DNA of 64,000 nucleotides, taken from the NCBI GenBank assembly GCA_011525915.1, contig WYBM01000038.1:1-64000 (forward strand), in the 5' to 3' direction. Both the position numbers and the translations under genes were made by a program. Positions within the stretch are counted from its first letter, which is position 1. Each line of letters opens with the position of its first letter. The notes beneath the pieces are model-generated. The model searched no databases and had not been told where the DNA came from. It worked only from the letters and a program-made list of their open reading frames with translations. The DNA comes from Ardenticatenaceae bacterium (GTDB taxonomy: Bacteria; Chloroflexota; Anaerolineae; Promineifilales; Promineifilaceae). Shown piece after piece: positions 38,656 to 49,307 of this stretch.

Positions 38656-39000
38656 ATGCCTGGTTTTTTGGTTCACATTGGTGCATCAGCCATTTGCCCG
38701 CACGCCGGGCAGGTCACGTTTATCACCAGCAATACCCGCGTTCTGGTCAGCGGGCAGCCAGTGGTTACGGTGACAGACGTCTTCACCATCGCGGGCTGCC
38801 CGTTTCAGATACCCATTGGCACCGGCACCAAACCACAGCCGTGTGTCACTGGCCGCTGGCTAACGCCATCGACGCGCATCCTGGTGAACGGCCAGCCCGC
38901 CATCTTGCAGGCCAGTGCAGGTCTCTGCCAGAGCGCCGAGCAGATCCCCCAAGGGCCGCCCACGGTCATAACGACACAAATACGCGCAGGAGGGTTGTGA
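38656..39000 (+). CDS. PAAR-like spike tip protein
   Basis: The 114-residue protein has the PAAR-like repeat pattern with VTFITSNTRVLVSGQPVVTVTD and TRILVNGQPAILQAS, typical of eCIS spike-tip proteins (Afp10-like). Four cysteines at the ends of strands (ICPHAG, AGCPF, QPCV, LCQS) may bind a metal. It has an AAGGAG site and its stop overlaps the next start. Confidence 0.8.
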   Translation: MPGFLVHIGASAICPHAGQVTFITSNTRVLVSGQPVVTVTDVFTIAGCPFQIPIGTGTKPQPCVTGRWLTPSTRILVNGQPAILQASAGLCQSAEQIPQGPPTVITTQIRAGGL

Positions 39001-39359
39001 TGCATATAGATTTTCCTTTTCATTTTGACAGCCGCGGCCGCACGGCCGTGACCACAGAGAGCGAACACATCCGCGACATGATCGAGCAGTTCTTATTTAC
39101 CAATGCCGGCGAAAGGGTCAACCGGCCAGACTTTGGCAGCGGCTTGTTACAGCTGGTGTTTGCCCCCAACAGCCCGGAATTGGCCGCTGCCTTGCAGCAC
39201 ACCGTCCAGGCCGGTTTACAGCGCTGGCTAGGGGATGTGATCGAGATCAAGGCGCTGCAAGTCACCAGCGAAGAAGCGATCTTGCGCGTCACCATTCAAT
39301 ATACGATTCGCCAGTCCGGTGACACCCGGACAGATACCTTTGAACGGAGCGGTGCATGA
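39000..39359 (+). CDS. gp25-like baseplate wedge protein (Afp9)
   Basis: The 119-residue protein has the gp25/lysozyme-like wedge signature: EHIRDMIEQFLFTNAGERVNRPDFGSGLLQLVF (about 21-53) with the conserved R-P-x-F-G-S-G-L. This protein nucleates sheath polymerisation on the baseplate. Start ATG at 39000 shares one base with the previous stop (TGATG), so translation is coupled. The next gene overlaps by 4 bp. Confidence 0.9.
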   Translation: MHIDFPFHFDSRGRTAVTTESEHIRDMIEQFLFTNAGERVNRPDFGSGLLQLVFAPNSPELAAALQHTVQAGLQRWLGDVIEIKALQVTSEEAILRVTIQYTIRQSGDTRTDTFERSGA

Positions 39360-42118
39360 TGAATGAACTGACCTTAACATGCCAGGACGAACAACGCCGC
39401 TATGAAGTACGCCGGCAGGGTTCCAACGGTCTGGACTACCTGGAAGTGTGGGATGACCAGGATCAACGCACCCTGCAGCTGTACTTCCTGGGTAAAGCGC
39501 CGCAAAACCTGACAGCAGCCCATATTCGCATCAGCGGCGGCCGGCGTATTACCGGCATTCAAGTGGTAGACATTCGCCGCTGCCCAGAGACAGACCCAGA
39601 GCTAGATGACTGCCTGATCATCACGGTAGACAAACGTGGTGACTTTTCCACGTATACCTTGTGTCTGGTAGACCTGGATGAAAACGGCCGTCCCACCAAC
39701 AACCCCTTCCCGGGCATTGATCCCCGCTATGCCTGCCTGACATTCAGCTTCAAAGTAGGCTGCCCCAGTGACCTGGATTGCCGGGATACGGCCGTGTGCC
39801 TCCCAACCCCCTTAGAAGAACCGGACATTAACTATCTGGCCAAAGATTACACCACGTTCCGCCAATTGATTCTGGACCGGTTGGCGCTGCTCATGCCTGA
39901 CTGGCAAGAACGGCATGTGCCCGATATAGGCATTGCGCTGGTGGAACTGCTGGCCTACACCGGTGATTACCTCAGTTACTATCAAGATGCCATTGCCACC
40001 GAAGCCTATATTGATACGGCCCGCCAGCGCATTTCTGTACGGCGGCACGCCCGCCTGGTGGATTATCACATGCACGAAGGCTGTAATGCCCGCGCCTGGG
40101 TCTGCATACATACAGACACCGATGTTGAACTAGACCCTGAAGGGGTCTCCTTTGTCACCGGCTTTAATAACCTCTTGCCAGAGGGCCAGCGTGTGTTGAC
40201 CTGGGATGATTTGCGGCGGATCCCCCCAGACCGTTATGAGGTGTTTGAGCCCCTTGTACCGGATGCCACCCAACCTGTTTTGCTTTACCAGGCTCACAAT
40301 CGCATGCGTTTTTATACCTGGGGTGACGCCGAATGCTGCCTGCCCCAAGGGGCCACCTCAGCCACGCTGGTAGACGGCCAGGGCAGCCTTGCCGAAGACA
40401 AAAATGAACCCAGCACCCAAACGGCCGACCCTAAAGCCGAACGCACGGTCTGGGAATACCAACGGGCCCTGCACCTGCAGCCGGGCGATATCCTCATTTT
40501 TGAAGAAGTTATCGGCCCCCAAACGGGTAACCCGGCCGACACAGACCCCACCCGACGCCAGGCTGTGCGCCTGACAAAAGTAGAACCGGCTCTTGACCAT
40601 CTCTATCACCAACCCGTATTGGAAATTACCTGGGCTGAAGAAGATGCACTGCGTTTCCCACTCTGTATCTCAGGCGTTGGCCCTGCTCCGGAATGCCAGC
40701 TGCTGACAGACATCAGCGTCGCTTGCGGCAATGTCATTCTGGTGGATCACGGGCAGCGCACCGGCCCACAAAACCTGGGGTGTGTGCCTCTAGAACGCAC
40801 AGAGGTGACTTGTGATCTGCGGTGTAACGGATCGGCACGGCCGTCACTGCCCATACTGATCCCTGGGCGCTTTCACCCACAGCTGCCCCAAACACCGCTC
40901 ACTTTCAGCCAGCCCTTATGGGCCAACGCGCCGGCGTCCCAGCTAGGGCACCAAGACCCCCGCCAGGCATTGCCCTGGATACGGCTGACCAGCTTTCTGG
41001 ACCCGGCATGCGCCCCAGCCCTACCGGCCCCACCCCCCTCACCCGGGCCGCCCGGCGACGACGCGCCCGGCGACGACGAAAAATCAGATGCAGACCTCAG
41101 GCAAACCAACACGGCCGTGACAGCAGACACCCCCCAAACACACGCCCCCTGTGCCCCTGATCAGGAAGTTCAATGGCCCCAGGAATGGCAGGCAGTGACT
41201 GACCTGCTTGGCAGCCAGGCCGTCGATTACCATTACGTGGTGGAAATAGACGACAATCGGCGGGCACATCTGCGCTTTGGCGATGGGGAATTGGGGGCCA
41301 TGCCTGCCGCCCATCATCGTTTTTGCGCCACCTACCGGGTGGGCAACGGGCCAAGCGGCAATGTGGGTGCGGAAACCATTACCCACATCATTTTTGACCA
41401 ACTGGTGGAGGGGCTAACGTTACAGCCGCGTAACCCCTTGCCAGCCCAGGGTGGCACGGCTCCGGAAACAGTGGCCGAGACCAAACGGTTTGCCCCACAC
41501 GCCTTTCGCCGCCGTTTAGAACGGGCCATCACCCCGGAGGATTATGCCCACATTGTGATGCGTGATTTCCCCCATAAGGTGCAGCGCGCAGCCGCCGTCT
41601 TGCGCTGGATGGGAAGCTGGTATGAGGTGCTGGTAGCCGTTGACCCCCGGCACACAGAAGAAGCCAGCCCGGCATTGTTAGGCGAGATTGCCGCTCATCT
41701 TTACGCTTACCGGCGAATCGGCCATGACCTAAAGGTACAGCCAGCCATCTATGTACCGCTAGATATTGCTCTAGAAGTATGTGTACGTCCTGGCTTTCTA
41801 CGAGGGCACGTCAAAGCGGCGCTGCTGGCTTTGTTTAGCAATCGCCGTTTGCCAGACGGCCGTTTTGGATTTTTCCACCCGGATAACCTGAGCTTCGCCG
41901 AGGGCATCTTTCTGAGTAAATTGGTGGCTGCTGCGCAAGCCGTTCCCGGTGTAGAGCATGTGGGGGTATCCAAACTCCAACGGCTGTTTGCCGGCCCCAA
42001 TCATGAAATTGAAAACGGCGTCCTGCCCTTGGGACCGCTGGAGGTAGCCCGGCTGGACCACGATCCCAACTTCCCTGAAAACGGCCGTCTTACCCTGAAT
42101 CTGAGAGGTGGACGATGA
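39356..42118 (+). CDS. Baseplate J-like wedge protein 1 (Afp11-like)
   Basis: The 920-residue protein belongs to the putative baseplate assembly protein / J-like group: LAKDYTTFRQLILDRLALLMPDW and ALVELLAYTGDYLSYYQDAIATEAYIDTARQRISVRRHARLVDYHMHEGCNARAWV (about 160-250) in the N-terminal half; RRRLERAITPEDYAHIVMRDFPHKVQRAAAVLRW (about 720-755) and IYVPLDIALEVCVRPGFLRGHVKAAL in the C-terminal half. A Pro/Asp-rich linker lies at about 555-600. It forms part of the wedge ring. Overlap with both neighbours is 4 bp. Confidence 0.87.
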   Translation: MMNELTLTCQDEQRRYEVRRQGSNGLDYLEVWDDQDQRTLQLYFLGKAPQNLTAAHIRISGGRRITGIQVVDIRRCPETDPELDDCLIITVDKRGDFSTYTLCLVDLDENGRPTNNPFPGIDPRYACLTFSFKVGCPSDLDCRDTAVCLPTPLEEPDINYLAKDYTTFRQLILDRLALLMPDWQERHVPDIGIALVELLAYTGDYLSYYQDAIATEAYIDTARQRISVRRHARLVDYHMHEGCNARAWVCIHTDTDVELDPEGVSFVTGFNNLLPEGQRVLTWDDLRRIPPDRYEVFEPLVPDATQPVLLYQAHNRMRFYTWGDAECCLPQGATSATLVDGQGSLAEDKNEPSTQTADPKAERTVWEYQRALHLQPGDILIFEEVIGPQTGNPADTDPTRRQAVRLTKVEPALDHLYHQPVLEITWAEEDALRFPLCISGVGPAPECQLLTDISVACGNVILVDHGQRTGPQNLGCVPLERTEVTCDLRCNGSARPSLPILIPGRFHPQLPQTPLTFSQPLWANAPASQLGHQDPRQALPWIRLTSFLDPACAPALPAPPPSPGPPGDDAPGDDEKSDADLRQTNTAVTADTPQTHAPCAPDQEVQWPQEWQAVTDLLGSQAVDYHYVVEIDDNRRAHLRFGDGELGAMPAAHHRFCATYRVGNGPSGNVGAETITHIIFDQLVEGLTLQPRNPLPAQGGTAPETVAETKRFAPHAFRRRLERAITPEDYAHIVMRDFPHKVQRAAAVLRWMGSWYEVLVAVDPRHTEEASPALLGEIAAHLYAYRRIGHDLKVQPAIYVPLDIALEVCVRPGFLRGHVKAALLALFSNRRLPDGRFGFFHPDNLSFAEGIFLSKLVAAAQAVPGVEHVGVSKLQRLFAGPNHEIENGVLPLGPLEVARLDHDPNFPENGRLTLNLRGGR

Positions 42119-45100
42119 ACCAGACACAAGCATCTGAAATGTGTGGCTGCTGTGAAGGTGTAGCCATCTTAACGCCATTACCCGTCACCAATCGGCCCGG
42201 CCTGCCCTGGCTTGCCTACCGTGTAGGCACCTATGCCACCTTCCTGAAAACGATGCAGGCCCGTCTTTCCAGCCTGCATCTGGAAGACAGTGTGTCCTAC
42301 CCCCTTGAGGGTGACCCCAATCCCCTGAAACACCTGACCACCCGCACCAGTGATGACCCGGCTATCGCCTGGCTGCATGCCTGGGCCAGCGTCGCCGATG
42401 TGCTCACTTTTTACCAGGAACGCATTGCCAACGAAGGTTACTTACGCACAGCCACCGAACGGCGCTCTATTCTGGAGCTGGCCCGCCTGGTTGGTTACAA
42501 GCTGCGACCGGGTGTAGCCGCCACCGCCTACCTGGCGTTTGACATGGAAGTAGACAGCAACGAAAAAATTCCAGCAGGTACCGGCGCCAAAAGCACTCCC
42601 GGCCCCGGCGAGTTACCCCAAACCTTCGAAACGGTTGAAATATTACCGGCCCGCTACGAATGGAATGCCTTAACCCCACGCCTGACCCGGCCCCAATACA
42701 TTACCTTTGCCAACGCCAGTGAACTGGAAACTGTCTACTTCGCTGGCATCAACACCAATCTTAAACCCAACAGCCCGCTGCTGCTCGTTTTTAACCCTGG
42801 TTTAAACCAGGCCATTTTCCGCCGTGCCGCCAGTGTGGAACTGGAAGTAGCCCAAGACCGCACCCTGGTAATCTTGCAACCCCTGGCGGTGGCCGGCGAA
42901 ACCGTAGCCGCCATCCAGGCCACCCTGGCCCGTTACCAGGACCTGGCATCATTTAGCGTGTCCGCCACCACGCAGATGGCTCAGCGCGTGACGGGGATGC
43001 TGGCCAGTTTAGCCCAGGCGTTAGAAAGGCCTTTCACGGCCGTGAGGTTAGCCAACAGGTTAGAGACTGTCCTTCTGCCTGACCTGCGTGAGGAACATGC
43101 CATTGCCCTGGAAGGTGAATATGGTCGCTTAGAACCCTGGGTTGGCGGGCTGGTGGCTGAACTGGAAGCACACGCCCATACCTTAAGCGAAAGCCGGCCG
43201 GCCCTCAGACGTGCCCGCCAACCGGCACTTTTGGCTCGGGGCCAACAAAACGGCGTGGATGCCCGGCTGGTCAACCTGGTAAGGTTGGTGTCGCCGCTTT
43301 CCCAGCCTCCCTCAAACCAACCGCCTAATGCCCAACGCCTGGTGCGCAACATGCAAACGATCTTCACCCCCGCCTCAGACACGGTGCCGCGCCTGCTGAC
43401 CCGGTTAAAACCGGCCGTTAAAGATACGCTGTACCGCACCTGGGCCCATGCTGAACTGACCACGCCCTCGGCTTTAGAAAGCATCCAGGCTCTACGAGTA
43501 AAAGCCGCCCCCTTTGGCCACAATGCCCCCTTGCGGCCTATTTACGATGACCAGGGGGCCATCATCGGTTATGAAGAATGGCCGCTGACCGACATCATGG
43601 CCAGCGTGCGTTTTATTCCTGATGAAGAGCTGGGCAGCTATACCTTTAATCTGCCTATTGACCTGGCGCTGGCCACCACCCGCCACGGGCAAACAACCAG
43701 CGAAACAATCACCATCAGTTCCGGCGACCTGGACCCCATTGTGCGTACAATTGCGGGGGTGAGCTATACCATAACGTTTATCGCCGATGGCGACGTGGTC
43801 ACCGGCATTCATATCGATGCGCTGCAGCAGCACATTGAACTGACCCTGGGCACGGCCGTGGTCCATATTGAGATCGCCGGTGTCCAGCCCTTCTCATTAG
43901 CGCCGGACCAGGGCACTACTGTCAACGATCCGCTTACGGGTGATACGATTCAGATTTATTTTGCTCAATCGGAGCAGCTTTCCTTTTACATCACTCCCGG
44001 CCAGATGATCGTGCCTGAATCCCTGCGCCATATTTTGCCACTAGATGTGGAATATGATCAGATTTTGCCCGAATCTTGGGTGGTCATTGAACGCCCTGAT
44101 CCTTTGCATCCAGGGCAGCAAATCACGCTCATCCGCCAGGTGGTGGCAGCCAATACCGTTTCCAAAGCCGGTTACGGTATCACCGCCAAAGTAACCCAGC
44201 TCACGTTGGATGATGTGTGGCTTTATGAGCGCGACATCAGCCTGGCGGTTGTGCGGCAAACGGCCGTGTATGCGCAAAGTGAGCCGTTGACGCTGGCCGC
44301 GCAGCCGCTAACGGATGATATCGCTGGTGACAGCATCCAACTAGACCGGTTGCACGATGGGTTAGAAGCCGGGCGATGGGTCATCGTCTCTGGTGAGCGC
44401 ACGGATATTGGCGGCACAAGTGGGGTAAAAGGCAGCGAATTGATGATGCTCTCTGCCGTCACCCATGGACTTTACCAGGTAGACGTGGACGGGCAGCCAA
44501 CCGATCTGCCAGGGGACAAACCGCATACCACCATCTACTTTCCGCAGCCGCTGGCTTATACCTATCAACGCGATACCGTCACCATTTACGGTAATGTCGT
44601 CAAAGCCACCCACGGCGAAACTCGCACCGAAGTATTGGGCAGTGGTGACGGCAGCCAGCGCTTCCAGTCATTTCGGTTAAAGCAATCGCCGCTCACTTTC
44701 CTGTCTGCGCCCACCCCTACTGGTGCCGAAACCACCCTTACCGTTCGGGTGAATGACGTGCGCTGGCCCGAAGCCGAAGACCTGTATGTGTTAGGGCCAC
44801 AGGATCGCGGCTACATCACACATACAGATGACGAGGCCAAGACCACGGTGGTTTTTGGCGACGGCCGTCATGGGGCCCGCCTGCCCACCGGCGCCGAAAA
44901 CATCAAGGCCGTTTATCGCCAGGGCATTGGGAAATCAGGTAATGTGGCGGCCCCCAAAATAGACCAGTTGGCCTCACGGCCGTTGGGCGTCAAAGGTGTA
45001 CGCAACCCCCTGCCGGCAACCGGCGGCGCAGACAAAGAAGACCGAGATCAGGCCCGCCGCCACACGCCTCTGGCTGTTAAGGCTCTGGACCGGCTGGTGT

Positions 45101-45723
45101 CCGTGCAGGACTATGCCGACTTTGCCCGCACGTTTGCCGGCATTGGCAAAGCCAACGCCGTGCGGTGTTCTGACGGCCAGCGTGAATTAATACACCTCAC
45201 CGTTGCCGGTGCGGATGACATTCCCATTGCCACCACTGCTGACCTCTACCGCAACCTGTGCCAGGCTCTGCGCCAGTATGGTGACCCTTATCTGCCCATC
45301 CAGGTAGACCTGCGTGAACTGGTGGTGCTGGTCATCAGCGCCAAAATACGGGTGCTGCCAGATTACTTATGGGAAACGGTAGAGGCCGGGGTGCGGGGAG
45401 CATTGTTAGCGGCGTTTTCTTTTAACGGCCGTGAATTAGGGCAAGACGTACTGCTCAGTGAAGTCATAAGCACCATCCAGCACGTACCCGGCGTTAACTA
45501 TGTAGACGTCGATGTCCTGGATGGTATCTCTGAAACCATGACTGAGGATGCGGCCCAATTACAGCAAAAACTAAACGATCTCAGCCAGCCAGGGGCAGGC
45601 CAACCCCGGAAACGCATCCCCGTGAGCCTGGCCTGCACCATACGCGGACCCATTCGGCCGGCACAACTGGCCCTCTTAAACCCTGACCTGCCCGAAACCC
45701 TTATCCTGACGGAGTTGACGTGA
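42115..45723 (+). CDS. Baseplate J-like wedge protein 2 (large)
   Basis: The 1202-residue protein is a second, longer J-like wedge component. WLHAWASVADVLTFYQERIANEGYLRTATERRSILELARLVGYKLRPGVAATAYLAF (about 83-140) matches the N-terminal wedge motif, and AVKALDRLVSVQDYADFARTFAGIGKANAV (about 985-1015) and YVDVDVLDGI the C-terminal J-like part. The central 700 residues hold beta-rich insertions. AFP also has two gp6-like proteins (Afp11, Afp12), so the pair is expected. It overlaps its neighbours by 4 bp. Confidence 0.83.
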   Translation: MNQTQASEMCGCCEGVAILTPLPVTNRPGLPWLAYRVGTYATFLKTMQARLSSLHLEDSVSYPLEGDPNPLKHLTTRTSDDPAIAWLHAWASVADVLTFYQERIANEGYLRTATERRSILELARLVGYKLRPGVAATAYLAFDMEVDSNEKIPAGTGAKSTPGPGELPQTFETVEILPARYEWNALTPRLTRPQYITFANASELETVYFAGINTNLKPNSPLLLVFNPGLNQAIFRRAASVELEVAQDRTLVILQPLAVAGETVAAIQATLARYQDLASFSVSATTQMAQRVTGMLASLAQALERPFTAVRLANRLETVLLPDLREEHAIALEGEYGRLEPWVGGLVAELEAHAHTLSESRPALRRARQPALLARGQQNGVDARLVNLVRLVSPLSQPPSNQPPNAQRLVRNMQTIFTPASDTVPRLLTRLKPAVKDTLYRTWAHAELTTPSALESIQALRVKAAPFGHNAPLRPIYDDQGAIIGYEEWPLTDIMASVRFIPDEELGSYTFNLPIDLALATTRHGQTTSETITISSGDLDPIVRTIAGVSYTITFIADGDVVTGIHIDALQQHIELTLGTAVVHIEIAGVQPFSLAPDQGTTVNDPLTGDTIQIYFAQSEQLSFYITPGQMIVPESLRHILPLDVEYDQILPESWVVIERPDPLHPGQQITLIRQVVAANTVSKAGYGITAKVTQLTLDDVWLYERDISLAVVRQTAVYAQSEPLTLAAQPLTDDIAGDSIQLDRLHDGLEAGRWVIVSGERTDIGGTSGVKGSELMMLSAVTHGLYQVDVDGQPTDLPGDKPHTTIYFPQPLAYTYQRDTVTIYGNVVKATHGETRTEVLGSGDGSQRFQSFRLKQSPLTFLSAPTPTGAETTLTVRVNDVRWPEAEDLYVLGPQDRGYITHTDDEAKTTVVFGDGRHGARLPTGAENIKAVYRQGIGKSGNVAAPKIDQLASRPLGVKGVRNPLPATGGADKEDRDQARRHTPLAVKALDRLVSVQDYADFARTFAGIGKANAVRCSDGQRELIHLTVAGADDIPIATTADLYRNLCQALRQYGDPYLPIQVDLRELVVLVISAKIRVLPDYLWETVEAGVRGALLAAFSFNGRELGQDVLLSEVISTIQHVPGVNYVDVDVLDGISETMTEDAAQLQQKLNDLSQPGAGQPRKRIPVSLACTIRGPIRPAQLALLNPDLPETLILTELT

Positions 45724-47867
45724 TGAACCAAAACAAAGATCGCCTCTATGAACGCTTACCGGTCGTCTATCGCCAGCGAGACGCCGCCCAAGGCTACCCC
45801 TTACGGGCCCTGCTGCAAGTGATCGCTGAACAGGTAGACGTGGTTGAAACCGACATGGACCAGCTCTATGAAAATTGGTTCATAGAAACCGCCGCCGATT
45901 GGGTCGTCCCCTACATTGGTGATCTGGTCGGTTACCAACCGGTGCATGAGGCGGGCGAACCGGGTGACATGACAACACCCCAGGCCCGCTTACGCCATAA
46001 AATTCTCATCCCCCGGCGCGAGGTTGCCAATACCATCGGCTACCGGCGGCGCAAAGGCACCCTGGCCTTGTTAGAACAATTAGCCAACGATGTGGCCGGC
46101 TGGCCGGCCCGTGCTGTAGAGTTTTACCGGCTGCTGGCCTGGACACAAGCGCTTAACCATCTTCGGCCAGAACGAGGGCGTACAGCTGATCTACGCCATG
46201 GTGACGCTCTGGACCGCCTCGATGGCCCCTTTGATGAAATCGCCCATACAGTGGACATCCGCCGCATCAATGCCCCCCGCGCCGTTGGCTGGCACAATAT
46301 TCCCAGCATCGGCCTTTTTGTCTGGCGCCTGAGAGCCTATTCCGTCACAGAGACCCCTGCTTACTGCGCCGAAGAAATAGGCCCACAATGTTATACCTTC
46401 AGCGTACTAGGCAATGACACCCCTTTGTATACCAACCCCCAACCAGAGCCTGAACCAACCGACATTGCCGGTGAATTAAACCTGCCCATTCCCATTCGGC
46501 GGCGGGCCATGGAAGCTCATCTGCCAGATTATTATGGACCAGGTAAAAGCCTGTATATCTGGCGCGCTGACCGCAAAGGCGGGCGACAACCTGTCCCTAT
46601 AGAGGCTGTCATCGTCGCCGATTTGACGGATTGGCACTATCGTGCGCCGCGAGGCAAGGTCGCTGTAGACCCCGTCTTGGGACGCATCTCTTTTCACCCG
46701 CGCCAGCTGCCCAAACAAGGGGTGTGGGTCTATTACCATGACGCCTTTAGCGCTGACATAGGTGGCGGTGAGTACCATCGTTCACCTGCCTTGCCCGTCG
46801 GCGCCACAATATACCGGGTGGGTGAACAAGAAAAGCATACCCGCATTCATGACGCCCTAAAACGATGGCAAAAGGAAAAACCACAACATGCTGTCATTGA
46901 AATCAGTGACAGCGGCGTGTATGTGGAGCAGCTAAGCATTGAGTTGGGAGTTGATCAGGCCTTGCAGATCCAGGCGGCCAATCATGCCCGGCCCGTCATT
47001 CGCTTGCTGAACTGGCAAACCGACCTGCCAGACCATATTGCTGTACGCGGCCAGCCTGGCAGCCGCTTCCTGATAGATGGGCTGCTGATTACCGGCCGAG
47101 GCATACAGGTAGTGGGCGAACTATGTGAAGTGACCATTCGCCACAGCACCCTGGTGCCAGGGTGGCGCATAGGCTCAGATTGTGAACCTATGCGAGCCAC
47201 AGAACCCAGCCTGATGCTCATAGACACCCAGGCGCAGGTCAATATTTCATACAGCATTCTCGGCTCCATTCAAGTTAGCGAAAACGAAGTGCAGACAGAC
47301 CCCATCGCTATTTGTTTGCAAGACAGTGTGCTGGACAGCACAGACAATGAAAGGGAAGCTTTAGGGGCTACCGATTGGCGGCTGGCCCATGCTGTGCTCA
47401 CTGTTCAACGCAGCACGGTCATCGGTGTTGTGCAAACACATGCTATTGAACTGGCAGAAAACAGCATCTTTATGGGGCACGTTAAGGTTGGCCGCCGCCA
47501 GCGCGGGTGCATGCGCTTTTGTTATATCATGCCGGGCTCACGTACACCACGCCGCTACCGCTGCCAACCTGACCTGGTAGAGCGCCTTATTGAAGAGAGT
47601 TACCCGCCAGGCCCAGAGCGGGACATGGGTCGGGAACGGGAACGTCTGCGGGTCAGGCCCCGCTTTAACAGTTTGCGTTATGGCATGCCCACCTACTGCC
47701 AATTGGCCTCTGATTGTGCCCCAGAAATCAAGCGCGGCGCTGATGACGAATCAGAGATGGGCGTATTCCACCATTTGTATCAGCCGCAGCGGGCAGCCAA
47801 TCTATATGCCCGGCTGCAGGAGTACACACCGGCGGGAATGGATGCCGGCATCATTTATGCAAGTTAG
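45720..47867 (+). CDS. gpI-like tail protein with beta-helix C-terminal region
   Basis: The N-terminal 230 residues match P2 gpI/Afp-type tail proteins (YERLPVVYRQRD; VDVVETDMDQLYENWFIETAADWVVPYIGDLVGY; RREVANTIGYRRRKGTLALLEQLANDVAGWPARAVEFYRLL). The rest (to 715) has short repeated strands such as ISDSGVYVEQLSIELG, RFLIDGLLITGRGIQVVG and VNISYSILGSIQVSENE, suggesting a right-handed beta-helix. Such a region could recognise surfaces or act as tail-fibre substitute, since no separate fibre gene is found. The overlap with the upstream gene is 4 bp. Confidence 0.78.
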   Translation: MMNQNKDRLYERLPVVYRQRDAAQGYPLRALLQVIAEQVDVVETDMDQLYENWFIETAADWVVPYIGDLVGYQPVHEAGEPGDMTTPQARLRHKILIPRREVANTIGYRRRKGTLALLEQLANDVAGWPARAVEFYRLLAWTQALNHLRPERGRTADLRHGDALDRLDGPFDEIAHTVDIRRINAPRAVGWHNIPSIGLFVWRLRAYSVTETPAYCAEEIGPQCYTFSVLGNDTPLYTNPQPEPEPTDIAGELNLPIPIRRRAMEAHLPDYYGPGKSLYIWRADRKGGRQPVPIEAVIVADLTDWHYRAPRGKVAVDPVLGRISFHPRQLPKQGVWVYYHDAFSADIGGGEYHRSPALPVGATIYRVGEQEKHTRIHDALKRWQKEKPQHAVIEISDSGVYVEQLSIELGVDQALQIQAANHARPVIRLLNWQTDLPDHIAVRGQPGSRFLIDGLLITGRGIQVVGELCEVTIRHSTLVPGWRIGSDCEPMRATEPSLMLIDTQAQVNISYSILGSIQVSENEVQTDPIAICLQDSVLDSTDNEREALGATDWRLAHAVLTVQRSTVIGVVQTHAIELAENSIFMGHVKVGRRQRGCMRFCYIMPGSRTPRRYRCQPDLVERLIEESYPPGPERDMGRERERLRVRPRFNSLRYGMPTYCQLASDCAPEIKRGADDESEMGVFHHLYQPQRAANLYARLQEYTPAGMDAGIIYAS

Positions 47868-47876
47868 GAGGTTATT

Positions 47877-49208
47877 ATGCACGGTGATTTTACACATCTA
47901 TTTATGAATCAGGACAAACAGTTTAGCCGCCTATTGATGCAACAGGGCCGGGTATTCTTAGACAGCGACTTTAACGAGGCTCAAGATATTCTTACGCAGG
48001 CACTCCGAACGCTGGTGGAAGTCATCATTGGTCCGCATGGTGGTGAACCGGAAGCCTTCTGGCTGACGCCAGTGGCCGGAGAAGAGGATTTTGCTATTGG
48101 GCAGGGGCGCTATTACGTGAATGGCCTTCTGTGTGAAAGTATGGGTGATCTGACATACCAGGGCCAATTCGAGGATGAGCAGGAACTGCCAGATGGGGCT
48201 CTTTTGGCCTATCTGGATGTGTGGGAACAACATGTGACCTCCCTTGAAGACCCCGATATACGGGAAGTAGCCCTAGGGGGGCCAGACACTGCCTCTCGGG
48301 CGCGGATCATGTGGCGCATCCGGCTCATATCCCCTGGTGACGTCTGGCCTGAAGACATTGAAAGCTGGTTAGAAGATCATGTCATGCCAATCAGCCAGGC
48401 ACAGATGCGGGCCCGCACCAGACCCGCAGATGATGAAGAGGATCCCTGCATTACCTCCCCGGATTCACGCTATCGTGGCGCTGAAAATCAACTGTACCGG
48501 GTGGAAATTCACAGCGGCACAGTTGACACAAACGGGCAGCCTAGCAATGAACGACCCACCATTAAGTGGTCACGGGAGAATGGGGCCGTGGTCTACCCGG
48601 TAACGGATGGGCCGGATGTCAGCGACAATGGGACGGTAACATTCAGGGTAGCACACCTGGGACGGGACGACGGCCGTTTTGGCCTGTCACCCGGCAACTG
48701 GGTGGAGTACCTTAATGACAACTATACCAAACACGGACAGGCCGGCCCGCTGCTGAAGGTACAAAGTGTGGACCGGGTAACACGGGAAGTCACGGCCGTA
48801 AGCCGGCAATCCGTGACGTTTAGAACCGGCAAACACGCCCTGCTGCGCCGATGGGATCATCGCAGCGATGATGCAAGCGGGGCTGTCCCTATTGAAAGGG
48901 GCTGTAGTCCTGAGGGATGGCTGGAACTGGAAGATCATATCGAGGTTTGTTTTGTCTCTGGCGCTGAGGGGCGCTATCGCGCTGGTGACTACTGGCTCAT
49001 TCCGGCGCGTACGGCTACAGGTAACATTATCTGGCCACGAGATGAAAATGAAGTGTCTCAACCAACATTTCCCCGTGGTGTACGGCACCATTATGCACCA
49101 CTGGCCAGAATCGTAGTGAACGATGGGGTTTCCATCGAAGAGCATTATCGTCGCTGCGTGCAGCCACTAGCTGCCAGAGACTATTGCCCTCCGCAGAACG
49201 GGCAATAG
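47877..49208 (+). CDS. DUF6519-like terminal eCIS protein
   Basis: The 443-residue protein begins HGDFTHLFMNQDKQFSRLLMQQGRVFLDSDFNEAQDILTQALRTLVEVIIG, typical of DUF6519 proteins found next to tail-like clusters. Other segments are YYVNGLLCES, WRIRLISPGDVWPEDIESWL and YRVEIHSGT. Function is not known to me. It has an AGGAGG site 8 bp upstream of the ATG and closes the eCIS block. The dispersed repeat begins directly at its 3' end. Confidence 0.65.
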   Translation: MHGDFTHLFMNQDKQFSRLLMQQGRVFLDSDFNEAQDILTQALRTLVEVIIGPHGGEPEAFWLTPVAGEEDFAIGQGRYYVNGLLCESMGDLTYQGQFEDEQELPDGALLAYLDVWEQHVTSLEDPDIREVALGGPDTASRARIMWRIRLISPGDVWPEDIESWLEDHVMPISQAQMRARTRPADDEEDPCITSPDSRYRGAENQLYRVEIHSGTVDTNGQPSNERPTIKWSRENGAVVYPVTDGPDVSDNGTVTFRVAHLGRDDGRFGLSPGNWVEYLNDNYTKHGQAGPLLKVQSVDRVTREVTAVSRQSVTFRTGKHALLRRWDHRSDDASGAVPIERGCSPEGWLELEDHIEVCFVSGAEGRYRAGDYWLIPARTATGNIIWPRDENEVSQPTFPRGVRHHYAPLARIVVNDGVSIEEHYRRCVQPLAARDYCPPQNGQ

Positions 49209-49300
49209 TCCTAGTATCAGTTTTCAGGGCTGGTTTACCTCTGGAAACAGTCTACCGAAAACTGATGACGGACTTCTGGTTACTGATAATGAAAGGGTAT
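49205..49300. repeat. Right-flank copy of the dispersed repeat, after the eCIS genes
   Basis: The stretch has AGTATCAGTTTTCAG at 49213-49227, the exact inverse of 18372-18386 at the left flank, followed by further CAGT/CTGATGAC-type units to about 49290. It lies just past the last eCIS gene. Confidence 0.75.
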
Positions 49301-49307
49301 AGCCCAA